A stretch of DNA of 64,000 nucleotides from Takakia lepidozioides (lineage: Eukaryota > Streptophyta > Takakiopsida > Takakiales > Takakiaceae), in assembly GCA_030704615.1 (NCBI GenBank), contig CM060734.1, forward strand, positions 52,096,042 to 52,160,041, given 5' to 3'. The notes under the pieces were generated by a model, which was not told the DNA's origin, did no database searches, and saw only the letters and a program-made list of their open reading frames with translations. Shown here piece by piece: positions 21,237 to 33,935 of the stretch. The position numbers and the translations under genes are program-made. Within the stretch, counting starts at the first letter, position 1; each line of letters begins with the position of its first letter.

Positions 21237-24200
21237 ATGGCGCAGCGTGACAACAAGTACGATCGGCAGCTCAGGTACTCTCTTTCTCATCAAACATTTG
21301 CAAGACTATGGTTCAAATTCAGATGTTACCTCATGCAGCAAGTAACGGTTTGTAGGATTTCAGAATATGGGGAGAGCAGGGACAGTCAGCGTTGGAGCGA
21401 GCGAGAATCTGTGTGCTCAATTGTGGGCCCACAGGGTCAGAAGCTCTCAAGAATCTGGTGCTGGGTGGAATTGGGTCCTTCACGATTGTCGATGCCACGA
21501 AAGTGTGCGCGAGTGACTTAGGCAACAACTATCTGGGTAAGCTCCCTGTCCTTTCCTTGCACAATATCCCCGGTGGTCATTTTTGGGGGTTACTTAATGT
21601 CTGTGATCCAGATGATTGAAAGGCGAACAGTTTTGGGTACCTGAGCATCTACTGTTTTGGTATCCCGGAAGCAGCACCTAAAGGTGAACTACTGAAAGGC
21701 TCCCCGGCCAACTGTGTTCACTATCTACCAAATTGTTGAGTAATTAGCATCAAGTCGTTGGTCCTGGCTAGAGATGAATTGAGTATGTCTTCCCGTGTAC
21801 AAACTAAAGAGGAGAATCGTCATAGCATGTGCCTATGGTTATTCGTATCCAGAGTAGCCACTGGTAGGCAGAGCATGTCAAAGGTCACCTTGCAGTGTTG
21901 CAGAAATTGTGTTAGTCTTGGTTCGGGAGTAGCTCTGAGAACTGATGGTAAGTAGAGCATGCCAAAGGCCTCCTTGCAATGTTGCAGAGGCAATTGTGCA
22001 GAAACTGTATGTCTTGGTTCATGGTCTAATAAACATTTTATGGATTATTTGCATCCAAAAGCTGAAGTATTTGTACCCTTTTTTGTTGCAGTGGACTGGG
22101 AGAGTCTGGGGCAGTCTAAAGCAAAGAGCGTGTGTGCATTGCTCCAAGAGCTGAATGAGTCAGTCAGTGCTAAGTTTGTAGAAGGATCTCCGGAAGCTCT
22201 GCTGGAGTCGAACCCAGCTTTTTTTGCCCAGTTCACTCTTGTGATTGCCACCCAGGTAAAGAATGCGACGTTACTCTGGAGAACTATCCTTCCTGGGCTA
22301 TTTGTTATTCCCGGTACTTTAAATGTAGTAAATTATTGGTTGTGTGGGATACAGATGCCAGAGAGTTCCTTGGTGAAACTGGATGAGACATGTCGGCAGC
22401 AGAATGTGATGTTAATTATTGCACGCTCCTATGGCTTGGTGGGACTTGTGCGCATCAGTGTCAAGGTACATATGCCAGTATTTTTTATTGTTTCTGACTG
22501 GAGGCTGCTAGTTTATAAAGGGTTTTTTCAATGGATTATAAAGTATGATATTTTTGGTGTTGAAAGAGAGGGAGAGATGTGTCGTGGAGTCCTTTATTTA
22601 CATCTGTCCATAAATAGTGGGTCAAGCAAATGTCATAGGTCTGTGTATTAGTTGATACTGTGATTGTGAAGAACATAACAGGAAGGTGGGGGAGGACTAT
22701 ACAGGAGCATGATGTTATTGAATCAAAGCCGGATAACAAAGTGGAAGATCTCCGGCTTCACAATCCTTGGCCTGAGCTCCAGAGGTCATTTTCTTTGCTT
22801 ACCAGGGTTTACAGCTAGGGTATTTGGCGGATGTAGGCTTTTTGGCATCAAGCAGCTGATTGATTTCAAGTTGGGCTTGAAGGTCTTGGATGCATTTGTT
22901 TGGGAACATTTAGGGTGGAGATCTCTGTTAGGTCATCATCTCCCTAGCTTTATCCCTAGCTTTATCTCAAAACATACATTTATTAGAGAAAGGGAGAGAG
23001 ATCCAAAGAGGAAAGATATGCCACAGGAAAAGAGCTGGGGCAAGGGCTTGTAAAGAACTACAAGACCAATAGAGAATGTACTCATAAGACGTTGATTGCC
23101 GCAGCCAAGACCGAAAGAGAGACAGAAAGTAACAGTATATGTATCATGTGTGTGGGAGGCTCGAAGGGCCTAAGGGACTCTACTAGGGCATGAAAGAAAG
23201 AAAAAAATGTGTAAGATCCATGGGGGCACCCCAAAGGTGCCTTATAGAACAACATGGATATGAGAAAGAAACAACAAAGAAACACGGAACAATCAAACTG
23301 TTGCACCAGAGGGAGAGATAGATGTACTCATTAGACGTTTTCCTTAGTCTGAGGGAGAGGGAGAGAGAGAGAAATTGAGTAATTGAGACAAAAAAAGAAG
23401 GAAAGAGAGAAATTGATTAGGTGCACAGGTTGCCAATGGACAAAACAGAAGTAAAGAACTACTTTGGATGGCGAACAGAACCTACTCAAATGTGGGCCAA
23501 GGTGGAGTGCCTCCTAGTTAAGTCCTAACATTCCTTGGCTCAAATTGCATTCATCTCTGCAACTACTTCCATTGGCTATTCGGTATTGTTTTCTCTCTCT
23601 GTCTCTCTTTCCAGCTCCCTTTCTCCTTAGCAACTTTGAACACAGTTGTCCTCATATCTCTGTACTTTTAGGTATGTTGACGAATTCGACATCGATACAA
23701 CGGACAATGTGATACATAAACACATCCCATTTGCAGTGCTTTTGATTAAGATAGCTGAAGACTGGAGAAGAGATCACGATGGCAAGCTGCCGGCAAATGC
23801 AAGAGAATTCAAGGTTCGAACATTCATTTACTGTGTTGCTTCTGCATGAGAGCTTTTGTCGGATTTATTGATTGGCTTTGACAGAAGTGACATATTATTC
23901 CCAATACTGCTATACTGATTATATGCCGTTGTGGAATGGCAAACAGGCAGCGATAACGGCAAGGAAACGACTGGTTGAGGATGAGGAAAATTACATAGAG
24001 GCTTTGAAGGCGGCATACATTGTGCTGTTTCCCCCTGAAATCAGTAAGCTCTCGTTTATTACCAACCTTCTAGGCTATGAAATTCTCTATCAGTCTGAGG
24101 CATGTTCAACATTATGGACAAAGACTGGGATCAGTAAGGCAGTTGTTGATCACTTGGCACGTAGTGGATTGATGAAAATGCACTGAGGGTGTCTTCCCCA

Positions 24201-27200
24201 ACAAATTGACCTGCATGGTAAGATGGAAGCGGCATCCCAGGAATTTCATAGGTCGTGATCCTGGAAAACTGTGCGTGGCTAGGTGAAAAAGGAAGTTTGT
24301 CAACTGAAGTGGTGGATACGTATTCTTGAAGTCAAATGTGGGATGCAAGTATGATGTAGTCATGTCGTGTTGGGCAGTCTGTGAGAAAGTCAAGTATGCC
24401 TTGCAGGGCCACAATTGCGTGCAGTTCTAGAGGATAAGTCCACAGAGGTTGATGCTTCCTCATCAGACTTCTGGTTCATGGTAGCAGCTCTCAAGGTTAG
24501 TAAGTTTGTCAGTTGCTTTTAGATTGATGTGGTGCTTGATGGAAAAAGATCTGGTTGCCAGACATTGATTTGTCCTCCTGTCCCATTCCTTTTGTACATC
24601 CATCGTATCAAAGAATGCCGTCTATGCCGTTGTGTTGTGAGGTTCATATCAACCAACAATAGAAAGGGGGATTTGGTTTTTGACGGATGTTATGGAGGGC
24701 TGTCTGCAGCAATTTATGGCGAATGAGGGCCAAGGGGAACCTCCCCTTGATGGATCTATTCCAGATATGCATTCTTTCACAGAGTAAGCATCCTACTTGT
24801 AAGGAAATGTACTCATTGCCCATTCCTGGAACCATTGGCCATTATGATGTCCTACTGAAAAGAATGATGTTGATTGCATTACCTCCTTAGGCCTCTAGCT
24901 TGCAACAGACTTGATATGTGGCTGTGGCTGCATGGCCAGTCATACCTCAAGATCCATCAAGGGGAGGTTCCCTTGATGGATTGTCCTTGCAAGGAGGGAA
25001 AGAAATAGATGGCTCCCGGTTTCAAAGTTTTTTTGTCCCTATTGTGCAGCTGTTGCAGACTTTATGGGTCGTGGCCTGTTTCTGCAAGCAGCTGATCAGA
25101 GAATTGAGAGAGAAAGAGGGAAGTATGAAATTCTTGTGAATATATTATTCTCACAGGAAGCCCTATGATTTTACGGGATATGACTGCCAAAAAGATCTGG
25201 ACGTCATAATCAAGTGCCTCTCTCGGGCGAGGATACTCCTGGAGGAGCACATTTGCAAATTGGGCACCCTTGGCCGAGTCCAAGATGTTTACTTTACTGG
25301 CCATGTGGTCGCAGTCGTAATGTGTTAGAATTTCTGGTAGTCCCACAACAGAGCCTTCTTTGGGATTGAAGATTACTTCTCATTAGCAAATTTCTATGTC
25401 AGGCTGCATTTTCTGTTACTTGGTGACTGGCCAGTATGTCTATTCCATTACGCCCATGGTGCCCCTGTGGATTTTTAATCTCATTCATCCAATCACAAAG
25501 CAAGAGAAAAGTAAAGATGTTGTGTCTTCTACTCGCTGCTTGCTGCAAACTGCGTAAATCCTGTCCTCACATGATATCTGACACCTGTCAATCTGGATGT
25601 TGCCTGGTTTTCAAAGCCTCATGAGGATGTGGAGAGTATGGCGCATAAGGAATAGTGTCGAGACCCATGAAAGTATCCTGTCTGATTTGTTTGCCTCTGT
25701 CCTGGTCTGTGAGGACAGAGGAATCCGGGAGTAAGGAGAAGGTGTGAGAGATGCTATTCATAAGACGTCTGCTATAGGGAATGTGTGTGAGACCGAGGGC
25801 CCATGGAAGAAATTCGTGAGAGAGGGGGGGTCTAACAACTAGTCATTTTCTCAGCATTGTGGTTTTCTTACTTTTATGATTGGTTGCAGCTATTATATAA
25901 AGCTGCAACATATTTATCAAGCTCGGGCAGAGGCGGATGTGACAGCTGTTGAGAGGCATGTGGCCAGCATATTGAAGCAGAGTGGACGGGACCCGTATTC
26001 CATCCCCAGAACCACCATCAAACAATTTTGTAAAAATGCACGCAATTTGAGAGTAAGTAATGTTAGTTCTGACTTGATAAACCAGAGATTTGCCTCTTCT
26101 TTGTCATGGTTTCTGATGATTAATCACGAGTCTCTGCCAGAGAGACACAAGAATGTCTGGAGCTCAGAGGTCTCGTGAGTTAGTTGGATGGCAGCAAAAC
26201 ATGATTGACTGTCTGAAGTTTTCAGCTCCACAAACATTGCAGTGTGGTTTTGGAACGTGTTCAAATTGTTTTGTTGCTACCAAATCATGATTGATTGTAA
26301 AAGTTTAATTGGCTCCCTGGGCACCATGAGAGTATCAAAGAGAAGGAAAGAACAGTTTTGAGCTATTAGTTGGATCTCTTCGGGAAAGTTATTGTTTTTG
26401 AAGTCTTACTGAGCTCTATTCCAGGGGGTGCATCATCCAATGCTCTATATGGATGGTGTGAAATTCTGATACTGAAAATATCCGCTTGTGTACTTATGCT
26501 GAGGGGCTTGTAAATTTTTTCTGTACTAACTGTGCTTATATGCAGGTTTTGAGATGTCGCTCATTGAGTGACGAATTCAGTTCTCGGGCAGGGTCTGAAT
26601 TGCAGAGACTTCTTGCAGTAGAAGAAAGCAGGTACAATTGGCTTCCAGTTATTGTCTTTTAACTGATATATGTAAATTTCATTCATCAGCATAGATCTCA
26701 TACTGTTAAAAGCTTGCAATCAGTTTGAGAGCGAGTGTTGCACAAGTTGAGTTTTTTGGGTAGGACCACAAGGCACACAGCCCAATGAGCACCTCTGTGT
26801 CTTTGCCCTCTTTCTCTCTAGGTTCTTTGGCCGAAGCCTTCAGTTATGAGGACTTGGCGTGCTTGACAGCTTCCTATGACTCCCTGTCTGACCAACAGCT
26901 AAGGGTTGATATGCTCTTTTGGTTTCTTTTGTTGTTATACTGTTCCATAGGCCTCTGGGCCTTCCTTGAAGTGTCTTTCTTCCTCTCTCTCTTTCCCCCT
27001 CACAAAGATAGTGTCTGTTCCTTCTTGTTCAGCCCTAACCGGGCGTGGGCCTATGGCCACAAGCTACGGCAAACGTCCTAGGAGCACATTCTCTCTGTCT
27101 TACACGCGAGTGTGCTAATGAGGAGAGGGCCGAGACCTTAGATCAATCCTCTCTCTAATGAATGTGACCCTTTCTTCTTCCTTTAATGGAGTGGGTTCCA

Positions 27201-28319
27201 ACAAATAGGAGTTGAATGAATCGAACATTCAGTCCTGAACACTCGTGTGGATAATGCATGCATGTATATATATGTATATTTATATATATACAAATATAGG
27301 GTATCAAAGTTACCCTCTGACACCAACATGGGCTATTTGTCGTGCAGCCATGCAGCTCTGTATGTGCTGCTTCGGGCTGTGGACCATTTCGCGGCAACCA
27401 ACAACCGATATCCTGGTGTATTTGATGGGTAAGGTTAAGATGGGGGATCCTGAGAGCTTGCTTGCTGATAGCCTTTGGGCTATAGATCCCATGATCAGTC
27501 CAGGGAGCAGAGAGGGATAGAAGAGAGGAAAAGGACAGGCACAGAGCAAATTGATGACCATAGAAGGTTCACAGCAATGCACTCTAGTTGAGTTTGAGCC
27601 TTTCAGATTTCCTTCAGAAAGTTCATGTATGGCATCAAGGATGGTCAGAGGTTTCATCCTCTACAGGAGGGAGGGGAGAGCAAAGCAACTGGACTAGGGT
27701 AGTCGCTGTCTTTGTCTGTTTCTCGATGGAAAGGTGGGGCCCTGTGTGGTGCCTGCTCTTTTTCAGTAATTGAAAGAGGTGGTGCGTGCAGGGAACTGGA
27801 GGAAGATGTGTCGAGATTGAAGGCTGTAGCAGTCAGTGTGTTGAATGATATGGTGGGTGGTGGCGCCACCCTTCCGGAAGACTTGATCAGCGAGATCTGC
27901 CGCTTTGGAGCCGGGGAAGTGCACTGTGTGGCATCCATTGTTGGAGGCATTGCTTCCCAGGAAGCTATAAAGGTGTCTGCCTTGGCTGTTTCACCTCTTT
28001 GTGTGGGTGCCCCTCTCTATCTTTCACCAGATCGCCTTTTTAACTACACAGATGATCATCGGTGACCTCAGCTGCTGTCCACTGTATCAACACAATCAGA
28101 ATGTGATAAAGGTTTGCTGTGATATCATTGCTTGTGATTGAGGCCTACTCTAACTGCTTTTTTTCGCTAACAAGGTGTTTGCCACCTAGGGTTTGTTTGT
28201 AGAGAATCTCATGGAAGTGTTCATGTATGTGACAGCTCATGACAGGGCAATTCACACCAATTCAAGGGACACTCATATATAACGCAATGAGTGCGACGGC
28301 GTTAGTTTTGAATTTCTAG
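21237..28319 (+). CDS. AXR1: NEDD8-activating enzyme E1 regulatory subunit (AXR1/NAE1/ULA1)
   Basis: Fourteen exons join with consistent phase: 21237-21274, 21364-21536, 22092-22255, 22355-22465, 22705-22784, 23672-23813, 23947-24043, 24407-24495, 24710-24783, 25890-26052, 26546-26631, 27348-27428, 27792-27972, 28236-28319; 520 aa, close to the 530-540 aa of the family. Diagnostic blocks: [40 protein letters not shown] (degenerate adenylation fold), [76 protein letters not shown] and the C-terminal [14 protein letters not shown]. It pairs with ECR1 (the catalytic-Cys subunit) to activate NEDD8/RUB for cullin ligases, which in land plants is needed for auxin response. As expected it has no catalytic cysteine. 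Introns carry diverged LINE-tail pieces (e.g. near 23070 and 27040). Confidence 0.95.
24952..24981. repeat. 30-nt intronic palindrome matching AXR1 exon 9
   Basis: In intron 9, atccatcaaggggaggttcc continues into cttgatggat, forming a near-perfect palindrome. Its left part (24951-24975) is the reverse complement of 24731-24756 in exon 9 apart from one missing C; the exon segment is itself partly palindromic (caagggga-acc-tccccttg). Confidence 0.8.
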
Positions 28320-28425
28320 TAGCTCAGTCTGGAGCACCAATTGCGCTGTTTGTTCCACTAGTCTTGGGAGGCACTAGCTTCACAAACCAAAGGAGACTAC
28401 AAATCAGCATTCTTGATCTAAGGTG
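28320..28425. other. AXR1 3' flank
   Basis: A short non-coding stretch between the AXR1 stop and the first LINE tail. A (tc)n run starts near 28424. No polyadenylation signal stood out. Confidence 0.3.
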
Positions 28426-28439
28426 CTCTCTCTCTCTCT

Positions 28440-28615
28440 CTCTCGGATATCTGGAAGACTTGGAGCAATTGTTTGTTTCGATGTACCGGTGTCAGCCCCT
28501 GACAAAGGTAGTTTCTGTCCCTTTGTGTTCTGCTCAAACTGGGCGCGGGGTCAATGGCCACAAGGCTACGGCAATTAACGTCTTAATAGTACATTCTCTG
28601 TCTCTCGCCACTTCC
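28440..28615 (+). mobile_element. LINE 3' tail copy
   Basis: It contains the recurring end segment gggcgcggggtcaatggcca then caaggctacggcaa and ttaatagtacattctctgtc, which also ends the LINE copies near 31700 and 39425. It directly precedes the reverse-transcriptase copy, so one LINE seems to have landed beside the end of another. Confidence 0.7.
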
Positions 28616-28644
28616 TGGTTTGGACTGAGATCAAAAGGTGTTTT

Positions 28645-30690
28645 CCCACCACCAAGAGATCTGTGAAACATTCGATTCGGAAGTGGCGCATAGAAAAATT
28701 CCACAATGAGGAGGTCAAGGCTGAGTACGTCCAGGCCTTGCAAGAGGCTCTCCCTCATTTTGTCCAATCACTCCAAGAACTTCAGTCACGCTCTGTTAAC
28801 GCAAGAAATGAAGTCGAAAGAGCAGTGGACTCTTGGGAGGGTTTCGTTTCCTCCATGGCTGACAAGATCATTGGGAGGAAACTAATTGTCTGCGGTAGAG
28901 CAGGTAATTGGTGGACTAATGAGATTAAACTCAAGATAGCTGAGAGACGAGCCCTCTATAAAGAGTGCTGCAATTTGGAAACCAACAGAGAATTGTGGGC
29001 GAGGTACTACCAGCTCCGTAAAGATATCAATCAGCTTGTTAGGTCTCAGAAGAAATTATACTGGGACAAGTTATACAGTGAAATAAACTCAAACCACCAT
29101 GGTGGTAATGACAAGAAATTCTGGTTGGCCCTTCAACGTTTGTACAAGCCGAAAAACGGTCAGCAAGTACAAGCGCTGAAGACTACTAAAGGTGCAGTGG
29201 TGACTTCATCGGTTGACATTGTCAAAACCTTTGAAACTCACTACAGTATCCTTGGCAGAACTTCTAGGTCTAACAGTGAGGGGTCTTCTGCTGAATGGAG
29301 GGACACAGTTGGAAAAACTGTTCCTATGATTCAAAACAGCCCTGATGAACTGGAGTATATTTCAATGGCTTATAATGCTCCCATTAGTTCTTCTGAGATT
29401 GTGGAAGCAATTGAACATTTAAATGGATATAAAGCTGGTGGACCTGATGGTATTGTCAATGAGCTTATCAAGCACGGTGGCGATCCCATGATAGAGGCCC
29501 TAGTTCTCCTCTTTAACCTTATCTGGAAGACTGAAATGATCCCCTTTCGCTGGCGACAGGGGGTCATTGTCAATCTATACAAGAAGGGTGACAGAGAAGA
29601 ACCGGGGAACTACTGTGGCATCACGCTCCTCAATGCTGTTGGCAAGACATTCTGCAGAGTTATAAGTACTCGTCTCGAGGTTGATCTGGAGTCTAGAGGT
29701 TGTTTCCACGAAGGCCAAGCTGGCTTTCGGCGAAACAGGGGCTGTGTGGATCATATCTTCACTCTAAGCCAGATTATCCAGGGAAGGAAAAAAGAAGGGA
29801 AACCCACTTATGTCTTTTTCCTGGATGTCAAAAAGGCTTATGACACAGTGTGGAGAGATGGCCTATGGTTCCGCCTCTGGTCTTGTGGGATCAAGGGAAA
29901 GATGTGGAGAGTTGTCCACAGCTTGTATGCTCACACCAAAAGCTGTGTCACTGTTAACGGACAGAAGTCCAACTTGTCAAAGACCAAGGTGTAGCTCAAG
30001 GATGTACTCTCTCCCCTCTGCTCTTCAATGTTTTCATCAATCAACTCCTTGAGGATGTGGAAAGTGAGGGATTTGGGTTAAGGGTGGGTGATACCACCAT
30101 ACCAGCCCTTATGTTTGCGGATGACTTCGCAGGCATAGGGGAGACTCCAACCAATCTCCAGGAGTTGATTGATTGCGCGAAGAGGTACTTTGATCTTTGG
30201 GGGCTAGAGGCTAATGTCAGCAAATGTGCAGTGGTAGCATTCAACGACAGAGGAGAGGGAGGAAGTGATCTTAAGTGGCAGTGGGGTAGCCAAGAGATCC
30301 CGGTCCTCCCTTCCTACACTTACCTGGGCGTTGAGTTCTCCTCCAATTGTAATTGGGATGCACATATCCGGAAAGTTGTTCAAACTGGCAAGGGCAAAGC
30401 TCTGGGGCTCACAAGCTTTCTGCAACAATTGGTATGAAGTTTGGGACATCCATGACAAGCCTAAAGGCGGAACAAGACCGTCCAACAAACAAAGAAACAG
30501 CCCACATTTCTTCAGAACAGCTAATGTGGGTTTGGGGCAAGTTTGGGATACCTCCTTAAGCTCTCAATGTGATGAATTCAAGGTCAGATGGTGGGGTCAG
30601 TTGAATTGCTTGCTGCATACCAGATACCCTAAGATAATCAACGCTATTTCTTGGAAGCAAGACCGTTCTGTTAAACAGGCTTAAGTCTTG
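28645..30690 (+). pseudogene. LINE (non-LTR) reverse transcriptase, 5'-truncated and frameshifted
   Basis: An open frame 28663-29994 holds the non-LTR RT fingers and palm: GYKAGGPDGIVNELIKHGG, GNYCGITLLNAVGKTFCRVI, EGQAGFRRNRGCVDHIFTL and motif A FFLDVKKAYDTVWRDGLW. A one-base frameshift after NGQKSNLS (about 29985) moves the reading to QGCTLSPLLFNVFINQLLED and motif C as ALMFADDFAGIG, then a thumb-like WDAHIRK. The endonuclease is missing; only its last residues (TTKRSVKHSIRKWRIEKF) precede the RT, as expected from 5' truncation during target-primed reverse transcription. The catalytic Asp and ADD residues are still present. Several stops follow after 30437. Confidence 0.85.
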
Positions 30691-31200
30691 GTATCTGAAT
30701 GTTAGTCCAGAAGAAATAACACCACTGGATGAAGCTGACCTGGAGGGGGTTGTGTCCAAAGTCATGTCTGATGCCCAAAGACTGTCTGATGAAAATGAAC
30801 CTACCTAAACTTGTTTCCGGTCTGTGACATGGGCGAGGACCTTACTGATGATCTGAAGGGCCTACCTACCCTTGGCACTAGACTAAAATTTAAGCTCAGT
30901 TTGAGCAATAAACAGATGCAGAGAGGGAAGAGGAGATTGTAATTCCTGATGTGTGGGCAGCCTGAAGGCAACATCCATTTTCTGTACGTTATCTGGGATA
31001 TTCTCACCAGAGTGACCCTCTTCAGGACGATCAAGAACACAGTCCCTGTACCTCTGTTCACCTTTCAAAATCTTGAGGCTGAGCCTAAAAGCCCTGGCCC
31101 TATTGGGGTCTAACTGCTGGGCAGCTCACACGCAGCAAGGTGATGCTTAAGTGAAGGGCTTTATAGAGGATATCTGGAAAACCCAAATTAATTGTCTTTA
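30690..31200 (+). pseudogene. LINE ORF2 C-terminal domain, decayed
   Basis: The continuation carries pieces such as LEGVVSKVMSDAQRLSDENE and a late block resembling FQNLEAEPK, matching the better-preserved copy at 38813-39425, but with stops in every frame. It probably belongs to the RT copy just upstream. Confidence 0.65.
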
Positions 31201-31689
31201 TCAAGATAAGTCATACCTTTGAACAGCAAACAGGAAAGGGGATTGCAAATGCCCGTTGTGTGGGCAACCTGAAGACAACATTCATCGTCCTGGGTACTCT
31301 CACCAGAGAGATGCCCTCTTCAAATCCATCGAGGGATCTGTTCCTGTACCTCTGTTTACCGACTTTGAAAATCTCGAGGCTGAGCCAAAAGCCCAGGCCC
31401 TTTTGGGGCCTAGTTATGGGGCACACAGCAGATTGATGCTTGTGTAAAGGGATTTCTTAGAGGATATCTGGAAACTCCATGGAAATACCCCCTCAAAGAA
31501 TATCAAACTGTCAATGTAGAACCAAAATGCTTGAGAACCTGTTTACAATCTTGGATCAATTGTCTGTTCCAAGGTAAGTCATACTACCAGCGTGAGCCCC
31601 TGACAGGTAGTTTCTGCTCCTTGTGTTCTGCCCAAACTGGGCGCGGGGTCAATGGTCACAAGGCTACGGCAAACAACGTCTTATGAGTA

Positions 31690-31732
<43 letters not shown>

Positions 31733-31800
31733 AGGGGTCAATGGCCACAAGGCTACGGCAAACAACGTCTTATGAGTACAATCTCTCAGAGGGGTCAGCA
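31201..31800 (+). mobile_element. second LINE tail, with tandem end segments and (tc)n
   Basis: A second copy of the zinc-finger tail (GNLKTT..., then FENLEAEPKAQALLGP) starts near 31205. The end segment caaggctacggcaaacaacg + tcttatgagtaca occurs twice (about 31660 and 31750) on either side of a (tc)n run at 31694-31731. Confidence 0.7.
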
Positions 31801-33935
31801 TGAGTACATTCTCTCTCTTGAAAACTGCATGGCTTATTTCAAGGTCCTATGACTAATCTTTCCATCACAGCTGCATTTTGTTGCTTTTCTTCTTGACCTA
31901 GTCACCAACAACCTCCACAGTTTGTGGAGTTAAGTTCATGACTCTTGATAAAGATGTGTCAGTGTCACTCCTGACGACCGGTCAGTTTGCTCAGTTTGCT
32001 CTTAAAGTAACATTAGTGGCAGATAGTGGCATTTTACAGTGAGCCCCTCACAATGGTAGTGACTGTTCTCTCTTGTTCCATCCAAACGGGGGGTGGGGTC
32101 TATGCCACCGCAAACTTCTTCTGAATACACCTCCTTTCTCCCTGCCTTCTCTGCTTCCCTTTCTGATGTTCGATGGCAAAGATTTCTTCTACGCAAAATT
32201 TGCACTGAATTACCGTCCAGTCTAGTGCTCTCGAATCTAGGTGTTTGATTGCAATATCTTCATGGGTGCATGTTCAAATACAGGTCTACAAGTTGGTGGT
32301 GATTGTGAGAGGGTTATTGCACCGCTCTGGCAGAGGCGTTCGTAGGTAGATTGACATTTAGAAAGAGCAGGCAGTGGTATGCCCTGAACGCTTCAAGATG
32401 AGTGGTTTACATTATGAGGTCCTACTTGGGACTCGCTCAATCATGCATAATCTGCTGGGATACACGAGCTGGTTTCTTTCTCAAAAATAGCATTTTCGCT
32501 TCGCTTTGCATAGTATCAGTGGAAAGGTGTGGGTTTAAGTGTCGAAGATGGATGTGTACAATGAACAGAATCAGTTCAGAAAGGTTTCCACAGCTGAGAA
32601 CTGTTGGTTTTTGGCATTCAGGTGATAAATTTTATGATGTGTCTATTTTTCCAAGGTAGATCATTCCAACAGTTTGGTGCGATGTTTGTGTGAAGTTTAT
32701 GTACTCTGGCACCGATTGACTGTATGTATTTCACTCACTGAATTTTACTCGACCGGTTTTGCCCCATCTATTTAAGAATCATTGTGCCACATGAATTATG
32801 GGATCAACAGTAGTGTGCACCGCCTGTGCAATGGAGATGATCCTTGCTGGACATGTGGGAGTGCTACGGGAAGAAGCGGGCTGCAAATGATTCATGAATG
32901 CAAGAAGCAGCAGAGAGGACTGACCAACTGTGTTGTAAGCCTCCTCTTGTCAGCCTTCTGTGGCTTCCACCTTTTTAAGTAGATGCATGATGAGTAGGAA
33001 AATGACAGTGGAAAAGATTGTAGCAATTCAAGTCTCTACTGCTTCCTTCAGTAGTGCAGCCTCCATCCCCAAACCAATCCTTTCAGTTGTTTCTTTCCTC
33101 CTCCATTTAAGATTCTCTGTTACAGAGACCCTGATTGAACATCCCAAGTAAAGCTGCAACCAGGTTTAAGTGAGAAGGGTTTACTATGTGATGTGCATAT
33201 TGTCATCCTGCATCGAGTGTTTGCTCCTCCAAAATGTTTCCACTTCAAGACAAACAATCTGGGGGAGAAGTTATTTTAGTTGGGGTGCAAGAATTCCTAG
33301 TATTTCAACAGAGTAACCATCAATCATGTGCATGAACTTTTCCAGCTTCGATACATTCTGTTCATGACACTCAAACTTCCTCACTGGAAGATCTGTTCAT
33401 AGATCTCATAACCCTCAATTCCATAGTGCACACATGCAAACCCATACCGCAGCTGTGGGCACAGAAGTTTCTTCAGTTAGGATTCTGCTTTTCTAGTTCG
33501 ACTCACTGAAGCCCTGAAGAACTCCTTTATTGCGAACCTAAAATAGGTGTGTATATCTTTTGAGTCTCTTCAATTATGAATACGTCAGGAAGACAGATGC
33601 AACTGCAGCACAAAGGGTGTCTGTTTGGCTTTTGGATCCCACAGATGATAGTATCGCCATAATGTGCAACTATTCTCTGCATTTAGAACAGTAACCTCAA
33701 CTCCTTTCAGATATGAAGCCCACATGCAACTTAGAGAGACCATTTGTAGCAAACAACACTAATTTCAAAGGCATGGTAATGAACTGCAGCCAAAAGATAC
33801 CAACCTTGACTTCTTACTAGAAGTACAGAAAACTGATCCCTTTACACTTGCCCCCCCATAATATTATATACAAAGTTGGTGACCATTGACTCCTCTCGCA
33901 TTCTCCAGTTGCAGTACTACAGGCTATCCCCTACA
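31801..33935. other. intergenic, no gene seen
   Basis: A very diverged LINE-tail piece lies near 32080-32150 (ggggtctatgccaccgcaaa). Otherwise frames are short and featureless. It includes the 3' flank of the RMND5 gene. Confidence 0.35.

Noticed and set aside
26785-27081. Frame resembling an extra AXR1 exon ([19 protein letters not shown])
   Set aside because: Exons 11 and 12 join in phase without it and the alignment to the family leaves no room; the frame also runs into a LINE-tail remnant.
28041-28100. Possible AXR1 last exon ([20 protein letters not shown])
   Set aside because: It does not match the family C-terminus, whereas 28236-28319 does and joins in phase to exon 13.
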